NCBI GenBank assembly: GCA_001566295.1 | Contig: KQ964317.1 | Location: 1-22,110, forward strand | Source: Microdochium bolleyi | Lineage: Eukaryota > Ascomycota > Sordariomycetes > Xylariales > Microdochiaceae | Length of the DNA: 22,110 nucleotides | Direction: 5' to 3' | Shown here: positions 1-10,665 of the stretch, piece by piece | Layout of the letters: each line of letters starts with the position of its first letter | Position numbering within the stretch: the first letter of the stretch is position 1 | Translations under genes and position numbers: made by a program | Notes under the pieces: generated by a model | What the model was told of the DNA's origin: nothing | Databases searched by the model: none | Seen by the model: the letters and a program-made list of their open reading frames with translations, nothing else

Positions 1-620
1 CAGCCTGTGTTCGAGCTTTGGTCTCAGCAGGGGTCCAACACACCTCACTCCAGCCCTGTGACCTTAACAAATACCGTATCTTTCGCGAAAATCATTCTAA
101 GTAGGCTCGACATGCGGCAAAGAGGTAATTAGTGTGGTAGCTAGCTGGTGAAGAGCTTCCATAAGGCGCGTCGATCGTTGCGGTGGAGAGGTAAGCCCGA
201 GGTACAACGGGCGCTGTTGGCAGAATCTAAATGCACTAACAAAAAGGGATGGACCAATCAAAGGCCGTAAAAGCGACGCCTGTATAAGAGTGACGCCGGT
301 GTAGCCATTCGTTCACGCCGGTGTAGCAATTGCCTCTAATTGCCCCAAAAGGCGATGTGTACCTGCTTCGGGTGCCTGGATACTTGTAAAAAGTGATTAT
401 ATCTATTTAGCATTCCGATACCTCGGAGACATCTAGAGCGAACAATGGTGTTCTCTTCCAGCACGAGTGCTGGAGTTCCAAAACCACCTGGATAGTCTTG
501 GCATACTTTGCACTGCTTTATTGTGACTTGGAGAAGGTGATGTATGCTTACGTTCGCTTACGCTCACCGAAAGTACCCCAACGCAGATGACTCACAATGC
601 AACGCTCGATCAACAGGCAC

Positions 621-630
621 ATAAATAAAG
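621..630 (+). promoter_or_regulatory. TATA-like element upstream of the NLR gene
   Basis: The sequence ATAAATAAAG lies about 80 bp before the upstream ORF and 153 bp before the NLR start codon. It is followed by a C/T-rich stretch (about 670-735), common near fungal transcription starts. This is a weak call based on motif and position only. Confidence 0.25.
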
Positions 631-707
631 CTCCGACGCTCCCAGTCATCTAGTTGGGTCCGTTACCACTATTTGAATCCATCCTCATCCACTCTCCAAA
701 GCCTCCA

Positions 708-743
708 ATGGCATCTCCAACCCGTCTTTTCTTCATCGAATGA
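708..743 (+). promoter_or_regulatory. Upstream ORF (11 codons) in frame with the NLR start
   Basis: An ATG at 708 opens an 11-residue peptide (MASPTRLFFIE) that ends at TGA 741-743, 39 nt before the annotated start at 783. It lies in the same frame as the NLR gene, and the stretch from 744 to 782 is also open. It may be a translation-controlling upstream ORF. Alternatively, the NLR once started at 708 and the TGA is a later nonsense change. The sequence alone cannot decide between these. Confidence 0.45.
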
Positions 744-782
744 AGACCAACCCACACCAGTGGTGCAAGTACAGCGAAAGGA

Positions 783-3700
783 ATGGCGCATCTCAAGTTG
801 CGTGATGGCCTGATTACGTCTTGGGAGGACGGCGCGGTGTTCTTGGCTCCTGAAGATGTCCACGACTTCAACGAGGACAATATTCTCCCACTACCGGCAG
901 CCGAACTCGCAAAGGTCCGAACATGGCTGCAGCCGACCGACTACGAAGGCGACGGCAGCGAGCTGCGCAAACACACGACGGCGCATCTCGATGGCACCTG
1001 CGAATGGCTTTTTGAAGGGGCAGCGTATCGCGATTGGCAAAGCGCGGGGAACGAACAGAGATTGCTCTGGATCCGAGGTGAGTGTCACGCCAAACTGGAC
1101 ATGCAGCACGCTTGATTGCTCGAGATAGTGGCTAACAGAATTGACTCACGCTGTACAGGTATTCCCGGAGCAGGCAAGTCGGTCATCGCGGCGTCTCTCA
1201 TCGAGAGACTTCGTCAGGAGGGAGTGCCCGTCCTGTTCTTCTTCATCCGGCACATCATTGCCGCGAATCATGAGCCGATCGCCGCGGTGCGCGACTGGCT
1301 GGCACAGCTCCTGCCTTTCAGCCCGCCTTTGCAAGTGAAGCTGAATGGCTACAGAACTGCCAAGCGCACGATTGACAGCCTGGACTCTGCGGAACTCTGG
1401 CTGGAGCTGCGGTCGGTACTGCAGCAAATCCCCAAGGCGTATGTGGTCGTCGACGCACTTGACGAGATGAGCCGCGGGGGCGGCGGAGACGGGAATGTGG
1501 ACGAAACGCTGTCCTTCCTCAACGAGTTGGCCGAACTGACGCGGTGCTGTCGGGCCAGTGTCGTTATGACGTCCCGGCCTGTCGCTTACATTGAGTCGGC
1601 ACTCCGCAGATTGGGCAGAGGCACTCTTATCAGCATCCAGCTCGAGGAGACGCTCGTTGACAAGGACATTGCGACGTACGTCCGGCACCGTTTGATCACT
1701 GCACCGGCCACCATCAGCAACGATGACCAGGCAATCATTGAGGCCGCAGTACCCGGCCGGGCAAATGGGCTGTTCCTCTACGCCAAGCTGGCGATGGACG
1801 CCTTTACCAGCCCCGGCGCCGAGGTCAGACTCGTGCTCGAAGGTCTCCCGCGGGATCTCAACGTCATGTACACTGATCTTCTCAGGCAGCATGCTCTGCG
1901 AAGCGGCGTGGACGAGGAGACCCAGCTGCTCATCCTGCAGCTCGTCACGCATGCGGTGCGCCCGCTTCGGGTGCTCGAGATTGCAAGGCTGATTTGTGTC
2001 CTCGACAAGCGTGCTTCTGCCGAGGGGAAGGAGGAGCGGAACCTCGGGGCAACGAAGGAACTAGTGCGTGTGGCCTGCGGGCCGCTGCTCGAGATCCTGC
2101 AAGACGAAACGGTCAGCGTTATCCATCACTCGTTGACAGAGTTCCTCACCGATGGCGATCTTGGTGGTCGCGGCGGTCGCGTTCTCGACCCCGGCGCCAC
2201 CCACCAGCGGCTCGCTCTAGTCTGTCTGGCGTATCTGCAGTCCGAGATATTAGGGAGGCCGCACAAGCCCTACAACGCGTGCCTGCCCCTATTCATGGCC
2301 TGCGACCAGATTCTACAGGATGACACCTTCGCCAAGTACGCGGGGCACAACTGGTTCGTGCACGCCCGCAAGGCTACGCATGCCGGCTACACAGATCAGA
2401 CCAAGATGACACTGCTCCTAGACGATATTCTGGGCAAGGAGCACTCCCCGTCGCAAATTCTCGCCATCTCCACGGGTGATGCTAGTTTCAGTCTGTCCGG
2501 CGAGGACGAACCTACTCCAGTTTACGTAGCCACTGTTCTACAGCTGCAGGGGTACCTCGATGTCCTGTTGTCTCGAAAGGCAGAGCGGAATATGTCGACC
2601 AACTCTAGCGAGTCGCCAGTCTACCATGCTACTCGAATGGGCCACATCGCAATCCTCGAAGCTTTGCTCCGCGCTGGCGCGGACCCGGGGGAGCACGACG
2701 AGTTTGACTTCTCGGGTCTGACGCCTCTTCATCAAGCCGTGAAACACAAGAATCCGGTCGCCGCGAAACTGCTTCTCGACGCTGGCGCAGACATGTTGGC
2801 TCTCACGCAGTTTCGAGATCCGTCCTCCCACGGCCATAGGGACACGTCGCCGCTCGAATGGGTGTGCAAAAGAGGTTACATGGCCTACCTCGAGGTCTTT
2901 ATGCCGCATCTTCCATCACAGCAAGCCCTCGGACAGGCTGTGCTCTGGTTGGCAGAAACTGGGCGCGCCGACATGCTCGCCGTCGTGCTGGCGCATCCCC
3001 TCGCCGCTGCGGGCAAGAAGGAAGGAGAGAGTTCCTGGTCCCGTGATCTGAACAAGGCACTGTTGCTGGCCAGCGCCGAGCGCGATCCACCGAGCGTCAG
3101 CGCCCTTATCCTCGCGGGCGCTGACGCGACAGCCCTGCACAATGAGCCGATGGCTTTCTCAGGTGACGAGGTCAGCCCGCTGCACGCCTGGGCGGCTGCG
3201 AACCCGTATATGGGCTGGAGCCTGCGCGACGCTCATGATAGGAATCTACGGTCGCTTGGACCGATGAATGAGGAGCACGAGGCCCGCGCGAACGACGTGG
3301 AGGGTACAACAGCAGTGTTCCGGATGCTCTTGGCAGCGGGCGCCGATGTAAACATGCACACAACGTCTGCAAGTACCTGTAGCGCACCATTGCATTACGC
3401 CCGGGACGTAGTCGCCGCGCGGTTGCTGATCGAGGAGGGCGGTGCTGATTTGTATGCAGTTAGCACTGGCGGGGAGACGCTCTTGAGCATGACGCGGGAT
3501 CTAGCCATGGTCAAGTACCTCCTCGGGGTGTTGACAAAGGCCACGGATGGGATATCCGAGGAGAATCTGGAAAAGGACTCGGCAAAGGTGCTAGTAACGT
3601 CACAGATCAATACGGCAATGCTGGATCGGATGAATCAGAGCCGGTATCCTAGGCTCGACACGGGCAGCATCATCGCGCAGGTGCAGCTCTTTCTCGATCA

Positions 3701-6700
3701 CGGTGTAGACCCGGCTACGGCCGTGAGCCATGACGGGCAGACGGCTCTGCACCTGCTCGTGCAGCTCGAAAAGACCAAAGGCAGCACGGATGAGGCGGCA
3801 GACGGCCGTGTGGCTCTGCTCCATCGCCTGCTACAATATCCAGGCACAGACATCAACGACCGCAATGCTCAGGGGCATACTCCTCTCCAGCTTCTGGGCT
3901 CAGAGCGTCCAGTGCGCGCTGACAATATTAACGACGATGCCGAGTTGCTCGCTGCCCTCTTGGCGGCGGGCGCGGAAATCGAGGCGCGCGACAACAAGGG
4001 ACGTACTCCCCTATTCTCCAAGATCAATACGCACAGGAGCTGGGGGGGCTCCGATGATGGCGATTTGATCGCTGCATGTGAGGTCATGGTTCGCGAAGGC
4101 AGCCAGCTCGACACGCGCGACGCCAAGGGCCGGACGTTATGCCACGCCGCAGTCGCCAGAGCCGATTTACCCAAAATTGTCCAGTGGCTCTCTGGAAGAG
4201 GGCTCGATCCGCGGGCGGTGGACCATGCTGGTAATACATTGTTCCACGAGGCCTTGCAGGAGGGACGCTGGGCAAACGTCACCTTCTCCCCGAGAGCGCG
4301 TGGCTTCGGCTTCTTCGAGGCACTGCGCGATCTCGGAGTTGACCCAACGCAGCCAAACCACGTCGGAACAACGCCGCTACACATCTTGAGTACTATTGCC
4401 CCAATGGGAATGGAGATCACCACGCAAAGTAACAGTGGGGGGTCTACGACGGCATTGGACTGGTTCCTCCAGAGGCATTTCGATGCCGGGCAGGGTCTTG
4501 TCGACGTGGCCGACCAGGACGGCATCACGCCGTTGCACAGCGCTTCGACTTTCTCTGAGTACATGACCTGTCAGCTGCTCCAACATGGGGCCAACCCGCT
4601 GAAGGAGACCAAGGAAGGGCTCAATGGCCTGCATCTAGCCGCTCGGGCGCGGCAGGTCAATATTCTTGGTATGATGCTTGAGAAAGTGACTGCCTCCCCG
4701 GCTCAGGAGGTTGTTGTGACCAGCAACACCCACCGCCGATCACCCTTGTTCTATGCTGTTCGGTCCGGGCGGCTAGAGAGCGTAAAACTCCTCGAGGCAA
4801 GTATGACGTCTGTCGTACACCAGCCATCAGAAGACTACCAGGACTCCCTGCTGGAGGCAGTTGTTGAGTTTGAGGAAGAGCTCGGCAATTGGCCTCGGCA
4901 CTCGAACCATCAAAAGTTCGATCCGAGGGACGTCGGGAGTGTCACACTGGGAGATAAATTCCGAGAGGCTATACATCGTGGCCCCCGCACGGCAGAGAGG
5001 ATCGATGAGATTCTGGACATGCTGGCCAAGCACGAACTGATTCAAGCTAAGCACATCCACAAGGCGATCTCGGCGGCGGTGGAGAGAAAGGCGTCCCATA
5101 CTCTGGCGTGCTTGCTTCGAGTCAGGGACCAACTTCTCGATGCAGAGCTCCACGCTGGCGATGATCACAGAGATCATGACAGCTCGGTCACAGCGCTCCT
5201 CGTGGCTAGAAGGGAGACCCGCAAGCCCTTCGAAGATGCCATCGCCGCCAATGGCACACTATCGCCTAGGGAGTTTGAGGCAGCCATGAAAGCACATCAC
5301 TTTGACATCGTCGCCGAGGCGCTGTCGAAGAGGCCATTTAGCTGCCTCCAGGTTCTCAGTGATGACAGAGGGGACTACAACGGAAGCACGACACTATTGC
5401 AGTACCTCGCACAAATCGGGCACGCAGATCTGCTTAGCAAAGTCGCAACCAAGGAGGCCATCGCGCGGCTCGAGGATGCCGAGTGGGTGGCCAAGACATC
5501 CCGCGAATCCCGGGCGCGCCGTGACTATCTGGGCGGCGAGATTGAGCCGCTGCTCATCACGGCGTGCCGGCGCGAGACGCCTGATATGGATGTCGTCCGG
5601 CTCCTCGTCGAGAAGTTTGATGTTGACGTCAACGCTCTCGGTGCGGGCGGCAAACAAGACAATTGGCCCTACAACTCAGGGCCACGGCCAACTGGTAACT
5701 CGGCACTCCACGTGCTCGCTACGGGGGGCCACTGGTGGCAGGCCGCGCTGGGACTTCCCTACCTTCTCACTCACGGGGCTCACGTCGATATCCGTGCCGC
5801 GCGGACTTCCAAAGGAGCGGAGATGTCGATAGGAGGAGGAGCAGGCTTGATGTCGCCGCTCAATGCTGCGCTGGAGGGCCTCGTACAACAATCTAGCCTG
5901 GGTTCCAACAGGCGCGCGATCGAGACGCTCCTCGAGCATGGCGCCGACGTGTTGGCCACAGATGATCAGGGGGTATCATGCCTCGACCGCGGTTCGCACG
6001 ACCCGGAGATTCACAGGCTGCTGCTCCGATATACCACCCGGATCACATCGCAGAATCTCGTCAAAGCCATCGACAGCAGAAACACAGCCGCTGTGAAAGC
6101 GCTGCTCGTGGCTGGCGCAGATCCCAACGGCACGGCGTCGGTGATGTCCTCGCGTTCAACGTCCCCCAATGCCGACCATCCATTTGAGTTACCCGGGCGC
6201 AAGGAAGTGCAAAGATTCCCGCTGCACCATGTCCTGACCAAGTCCTACGACAGGCGTGGAGAATGGGCCGGAACTGAAGTGCAGGCCAAGATGGCTGACC
6301 TGCTGCTCGAGCACGGCGCGGACCCCCTCGCGAGATATGACGAGTCGACGCTGCTGCACCAGGTTTTCCTCGATCGTGATTCCTGGAGGCCAGGCTCGTG
6401 CCTGCGAAGGATCCTTGGCATGGAAGCTGTTCGTGATAAGTTGGACGCAGACTCTGCAGATGGCCAGGGTGTCACACTCTTCCACCTCGCGTGCGGGGCC
6501 GGCGTTGAGAACAAGCACTCCCAAGAAGCCGGAGACGACCTGACGGCAACAAAATCACCAGCTTCGATCCTCCTTAGCCTAGGCGCAGACGTGTACGCCA
6601 AAGACCACGCCGGGCGTAACGCGCTACACCACTTGCTCGCCGTGAGCGGTACACACGTCGACGTCGAGATGGTCCGCAGGGTCTGTAGACTTGCGCCCGA

Positions 6701-7492
6701 GCTCGTCAATGAGCGTGACAATAGTGAGAAAAACAAGGACAGCAACGGTGACCGCCGCCACCGTGGAGTGACCAGTAGTGGCAGGACGCCACTGCACGAG
6801 GCCGTCGCGCACCTGTCGTGGTCGGATACAGAGATCGTCGATATCCTGCTCGAAGCGGGAGCAGACCCTACGCTGGCGGACGCAGACGGCAATACGCCGC
6901 TGCATCTGCTCCTCGGAGGGCAGTTTCGCACGTTTTGCACCTCCTCGGCCCTTTCCTCTGGTGAAATCTCGCTGGATTCGAATGCCACTATCACTTCTGG
7001 CATCGTCCTCAACAGACTGCTGGCAGTCTCTGGCGTGGATATTAATGCCCCCAACAAAGTAGGAGAGACTCCCATCTTCAGATACCTAAGGAGCGGCACG
7101 GCTAGATGCGCAGACTACCAGCTGTAGATGCGAGGAGAAAGACGCCACGTCCCCAAGAGGTCGCGAAATGGCACGTCGCCGTGCTCAACTTCTTTGACGC
7201 GCTCGGCGCGGACTGGGGCGTGCGGTGCAGCGCTGGCAGTGGCAAGACGCTGATGCATGCTGCCGTCGAGGGGCACAGCTGGAGTCGGGGCCCGGGTGAG
7301 ACGGCTGCTCGGGTCAAGTATCTCATTGGGAAGGGCGTTGATCCAGGTGCTAAGGATCACAGTCACAAAACGGCTCTGGACTATGCTGCTACGCTCGGAG
7401 CGAGTGATGTGCTGGAGCTGTTCGGGCAGCCACCTGCTGGGCAGCTACAACAGAGTGGCACTGCGCATGGATTTGACGGCATGTATGATTAA
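783..7492 (+). CDS. Giant NACHT-ankyrin NLR-type protein, two exons, frame break near 3' end
   Basis: Exons 783-1077 and 1159-7127 give 2,087 residues. Residues 15-98 are the usual pre-NACHT linker of fungal NLRs (FLAPEDV, WLQPTDY, GTCEWL). The NACHT NTPase follows: Walker A GIPGAGKS at 99-106, Walker B VVVDALDEM at 194-202, a sensor-like MTSRP at 235-239, and a winged-helix-like part ending near HHSLTEFL (about 421-428). From about residue 583 to the end there are at least 20 ankyrin-type TPLH-like repeats. Proteins of this STAND class are fungal NLRs, thought to act as inducible sensors in non-self recognition or incompatibility; the ligand here is unknown. I see no N-terminal effector domain (HET, HeLo, patatin). 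Frame 0 stops at 7125-7127, but ankyrin coding continues to 7492 in another frame, so the gene is either mildly broken, mis-sequenced or spliced there. The start is the first ATG that leads into the conserved linker. Confidence 0.87.
1078..1158 (+). other. Intron in the NLR gene, splitting the first Walker A glycine codon
   Basis: The donor GTGAGT is at 1078, a CTAAC branch-like site is at 1132-1136 and the acceptor CAG ends at 1158. Splicing joins a phase-1 codon to give Gly99 and restores GIPGAGKS. The intron is 81 nt, a multiple of three, but carries an in-frame TGA at 1113-1115. Retention would therefore yield a 110-residue product that lacks the NTPase. Confidence 0.85.
7059..7127 (+). 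other. Frame break or cryptic intron near the 3' end of the NLR gene
   Basis: The main frame reads through an ankyrin-like block (GETPIFRYLRSG) and then stops at 7125-7127. The next ankyrin block (from about 7166) is in frame 2, which is open only from 7106. A frameshift between 7106 and 7127 joins them most simply. A 47-nt intron 7059-7105 (donor GTAGGA, weak CTAAG branch at 7086-7090, acceptor TAG) would also keep the frame, but it would remove the conserved GETPIF block and is short. I favour a small indel or an assembly error. Confidence 0.55.
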
Positions 7493-9205
7493 AACAGAGA
7501 GCAACGGGCTTCGTTCTTGTCTTTTATCATACTTTTCTAGTTCGTTATAACTTATACTATTTTGTCTCTTTTGCCATATGGCCATGGAGTTAGTGAACAA
7601 GGAATCCCTGGAGTGGTGCAGCGTACCCTATTCGAAGAACGTGACCCATTAATTTGATATACAGCACGGTGCATGAATAATAAGGGAAAAGACATGTGAG
7701 TCGGACGTGTAACGTGATCTACAAGCTATGAACTCTAAATATCATGCCTCTTTAATCATGTCATTCACGAGCGTGGACTATGTGAAGTCGAGTTGACCTC
7801 ACACGAACCTCGTTTTTTGCGTTTCCCGGCAGAAATTAGTCATGTTATCGTATGAATTGTGTCTCAGCCGTTAATAGGACTTGAGTTTTCAAGGAAAATT
7901 ATGTAAAACGCCTCGTCTGTCTACGTAAATCTTATACCCTCCCCCCTAATAGTAATCTTGCTCTATACGAACTAGGTCATCAAAAAGTCTCTTAGTTGAC
8001 AAGCGCTATTACGAGAATCTTGTGTATGAGACTTACCCCGTCTGCAGCTGGAATTGCCGGATCAATCACAGCATCGCAGAGCAGCGGCAGCCACTGCTTT
8101 GGCTGTCTTTTCTACACCCAGAGATGTGACAACGTCTCGACTTTGTTGTTCCGAGCCCTGGGGTCAATGACAAGGCGTTGAGTGATGCTCTATGTCTTTT
8201 CAGACGAGCCCGACTAGTGCTCCATGTACGAATGTGCATCCAAAATGCAATGATCCAGCGCTAATGCAGCCGAGATCTGGCAGCGACCAGCCGCGAGGTC
8301 CAAGACCCTGTGTTACTTTGGCAACGAACAGACTTGCTTCATCAGTACTTAGTTATTCACGGTTATAGAAATATACAGAGGGGCTTTAGTGGCCCAACGC
8401 AAGTACAGCAGATCTGAGCTGTTAGAGGCCCTGTGAGCTGGGGCCATTGTGCTAGCTGGCAGTCTGGACGGGATCGCGACGTCATTTCTTGGCGGATCAT
8501 TACTTTTGGGACACACCCCCTTACTCGTGAGCATCGGTAGGTTTTATGCTTTGCGAAAGCCGGCCAAGGCGGCGGGCAAAATAAACCGGACAGCTTCCCC
8601 CAACATTTGGTGGAGAAACTGGTGCAAATGTCCGGTTTATTTCGCGCACCGCCTCGCCGGCTTTGAGTTCATAACCCCTGACCCCTGGTCCGGAACATCG
8701 GCTCGAGGTCTGCATCTCGAATTGTGGCGGAGCCAGCACGCCCAGCAGCCACGACGTGCTGGGCAACGACGATCTTTATCTGGCAAGCTCTCGAAATGCA
8801 GCGCTAGTGCTGGGGATTGGCACACAGAGTGGCGCGTGATTGGGCGGCGTCGTGGCTATGCAGCGAGGTTGGCAGTCTTTGACGTTTCGATCGCCGTTGG
8901 ACGTGCGTCTTTCCCAGGCTCTTGACTCTGCGGAGTACTCCAAGGTTTTGGCTATGACTTGCAACGGCCGGGGTCGCTTCTTGGCCAGCTCTTGGTCTAG
9001 ATGAGATGCGTTGTCATGGTGCTTTTTCCTCCAGGATTCGTATGTCTTTAGGCAGCTCTCTCGATCATCCTTGTTCCCCAGCTTTGCTTCTCCTCCTACA
9101 GACACGATCCGGTCTGTCCAGAAAGCATTTACACGACTACAGAGCCTCTATTCACAATACTCCTCGAACTTTCTCGACCCGAGCTGGTATAGCGTCTCGC
9201 TACCA
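7493..9205. other. Intergenic region, 1.7 kb, with a fold-back element
   Basis: After the NLR gene the sequence becomes AT-richer (7500-8000) and has no reading frame with protein-family features. Its one clear structure is the inverted repeat at 8556-8664. A minus-strand open stretch (8776-9105) looks hydrophilic and protein-like but has no ATG. The last 200 bp are presumably the 5' leader of the membrane-protein gene that starts at 9206. Confidence 0.6.
8556..8664. repeat. Fold-back (MITE-like) inverted repeat, about 109 bp
   Basis: The left arm 8556-8591 and right arm 8630-8664 pair over about 35 bp with roughly four mismatches and one gap. The innermost parts of the arms (ATAAACCGGAC and GTCCGGTTTAT) are perfect. 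In the centre, ATTTG and CAAAT extend the pairing if about 13 bases in the left half are skipped, as though a longer palindrome had gained a small insertion. No coding capacity and no clear target-site duplication are visible. It could be a miniature inverted-repeat element or an isolated hairpin. Confidence 0.7.
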
Positions 9206-10665
9206 ATGGCGAGACTCCTCACCGCCGCGCTCGTCGCCGGCGCCCTGCAGGTCGTGATATGCCTCGCGTCACTGGGCATGGGCTTTGCCAGCTGCGCTGC
9301 TGTCCGCGTCAAGGACGGCGTTCGCAGCAGGGGATTCCGATGGGTCGGCACGGCCTTTTTCATTCAAGCTCTGTATGTCTATCTCCAGCCGCGGACAACG
9401 AGTGCAAATTTCGGGGTTGATCCATAGCACCCACGTGTCGGTTCTCGCCGTCCAACTGACAGCATGGTATTTCGTGATTGATTAGATCCGCAGTCTCCGC
9501 AGCCGCCATGTCCGGCCTCGACTCGTACTTTTTCTCTGGCGGCTCCTTCTCTGCGAACCGACTCTTCACTAGCTTCTACTACGTCGCCGGCTGGTTCGGC
9601 AGAATATCCTGTGCGGCGATTCTATTCGTGCTCGTGCAGGCAAGCCAGATAGCGGCGGCACGTGAAGGCAGCAAGAAATCATCAAGGGTGCGATACTGGT
9701 GCAGTCTATCAGCCTTTTCCCTGCTCGTCATCCTCTCGACCGCTGCCTTCGCCGAGCTTCAGGGCTTCCTCGCGCGCTGGCCCTTCGACCAAGTCAATGG
9801 TGTGTCGATTAACCCACCGTTCGAGAAGCTCGCCGGTGCAGTGGATATCATGATCCTGCTGTGGGCCATGACCGCCCTCGCGCTGTGCGCCCACGCTTGC
9901 ATCGTGTCGAGAAAATCGCATGCGCAGGGCAGCAGCAACAAGACGACGATGACGCTGGTGACCGCAGGCGCCGTGCTCTTCTGGGCTCAGACCATCTGGA
10001 CCGCCGCCGAGAGCATCCCGATGAACATTGCCAGCCAGGCCCCTGCTCGCTCGACAGCCTCGCGCATGGACACGCACTACCTCGCGCAGGGCGTCGGAAT
10101 CTACTACCTCGACTTTGTCGTGCTCGTGCTGCTCTACGTCGCGGGCAGAAAGGGCCCGACGGGGCTGTACCGCGGCGCGCGCGACACCAGGCTCGGCTCG
10201 CCCAACAGCCCAGACGCCAAGATCCTGCCAACACAATTACATAGGGACGATGAGGATGAGGAGGAGCACAACGTTGGGAACCGCTCGCCGCAGCACCAGC
10301 ATGGGGGCACACGACAATACCCGGCGGAGATGGCCGAGGACAAGGGCCCCGTGGAGATGGAGCACCGCGAATCGCTGAGGCAACAGCAGCTCTACTACGG
10401 CCACAGCGGCAGCACGAGAGGGACACCGCTGGCGGCGGCGGACCTCCCGTCACCCGTGGTCGGCAACGGTTCGATGAGACCCTGCCAGCTTCCGGCCTAT
10501 GATGGCAATCAGCATGGCATGGACCAGAAGCAGAGGGCAGAGTTGGAGGGAGGACAGCAACAATATTCACCACAACAGTTGCAAGGGCAGGGCTGGCCGC
10601 TTGCTGAAGTACACGAGCTGGTGGGGAGTTATCCTCCCGCGGCAGATGGCAGGAACAAGACGTGA
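9206..10665 (+). CDS. Seven-helix integral membrane protein with long hydrophilic tail, unknown function
   Basis: Exons 9206-9372 and 9486-10665 encode 448 residues. The intron has donor GTATGT at 9373, a CTGAC branch site at 9456-9460 and acceptor TTAG ending at 9485; phase 2 is kept across it. Seven hydrophobic segments can be seen, at about residues 4-32, 46-66, 84-112, 126-148, 170-195, 205-228 and 255-275. A tail of about 170 residues follows, with an acidic run (DDEDEEE) and Gln-rich stretches, probably on the cytoplasmic side. The layout resembles a receptor-like or general fungal 7-TM protein, but I do not recognise a family: there is no CFEM domain or RTA1 signature. The ATG at 9206 is the first in frame after the stop at 9002-9004. 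The open frame upstream lacks a Met, so an extra 5' exon remains possible. Confidence 0.75.

Larger units (their letters stand above)
1..782. other. Upstream region of the NLR gene
   Basis: No ORF with family features is present. Small structures are a 13-bp direct repeat ACGCCGGTGTAGC at 293-305 and 315-327, and an 8-bp inverted repeat TCCAGCAC/GTGCTGGA at 457-474 with a 2-bp spacer. The last 130 bp contain the C/T-rich leader and upstream ORF of the NLR gene. Confidence 0.6.

Noticed and set aside
3869..4564. Minus-strand 231-codon open frame inside the NLR gene
   Set aside because: It is a shadow of the ankyrin coding strand, with a Ser/Arg-rich composition and no domain.
7226..7255. GSGKT motif, resembling a Walker A P-loop, in the C-terminal frame of the NLR gene
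   Set aside because: It sits at the start of an ankyrin repeat (KTLMHAAV), where a G-[RK]-T turn is normal, and no NTPase fold surrounds it.
8776..9105. Minus-strand open frame with a hydrophilic, protein-like composition
   Set aside because: It starts at GTG, has no ATG in frame, no family motif and no convincing upstream exon. It overlaps the likely leader of the plus-strand membrane-protein gene.
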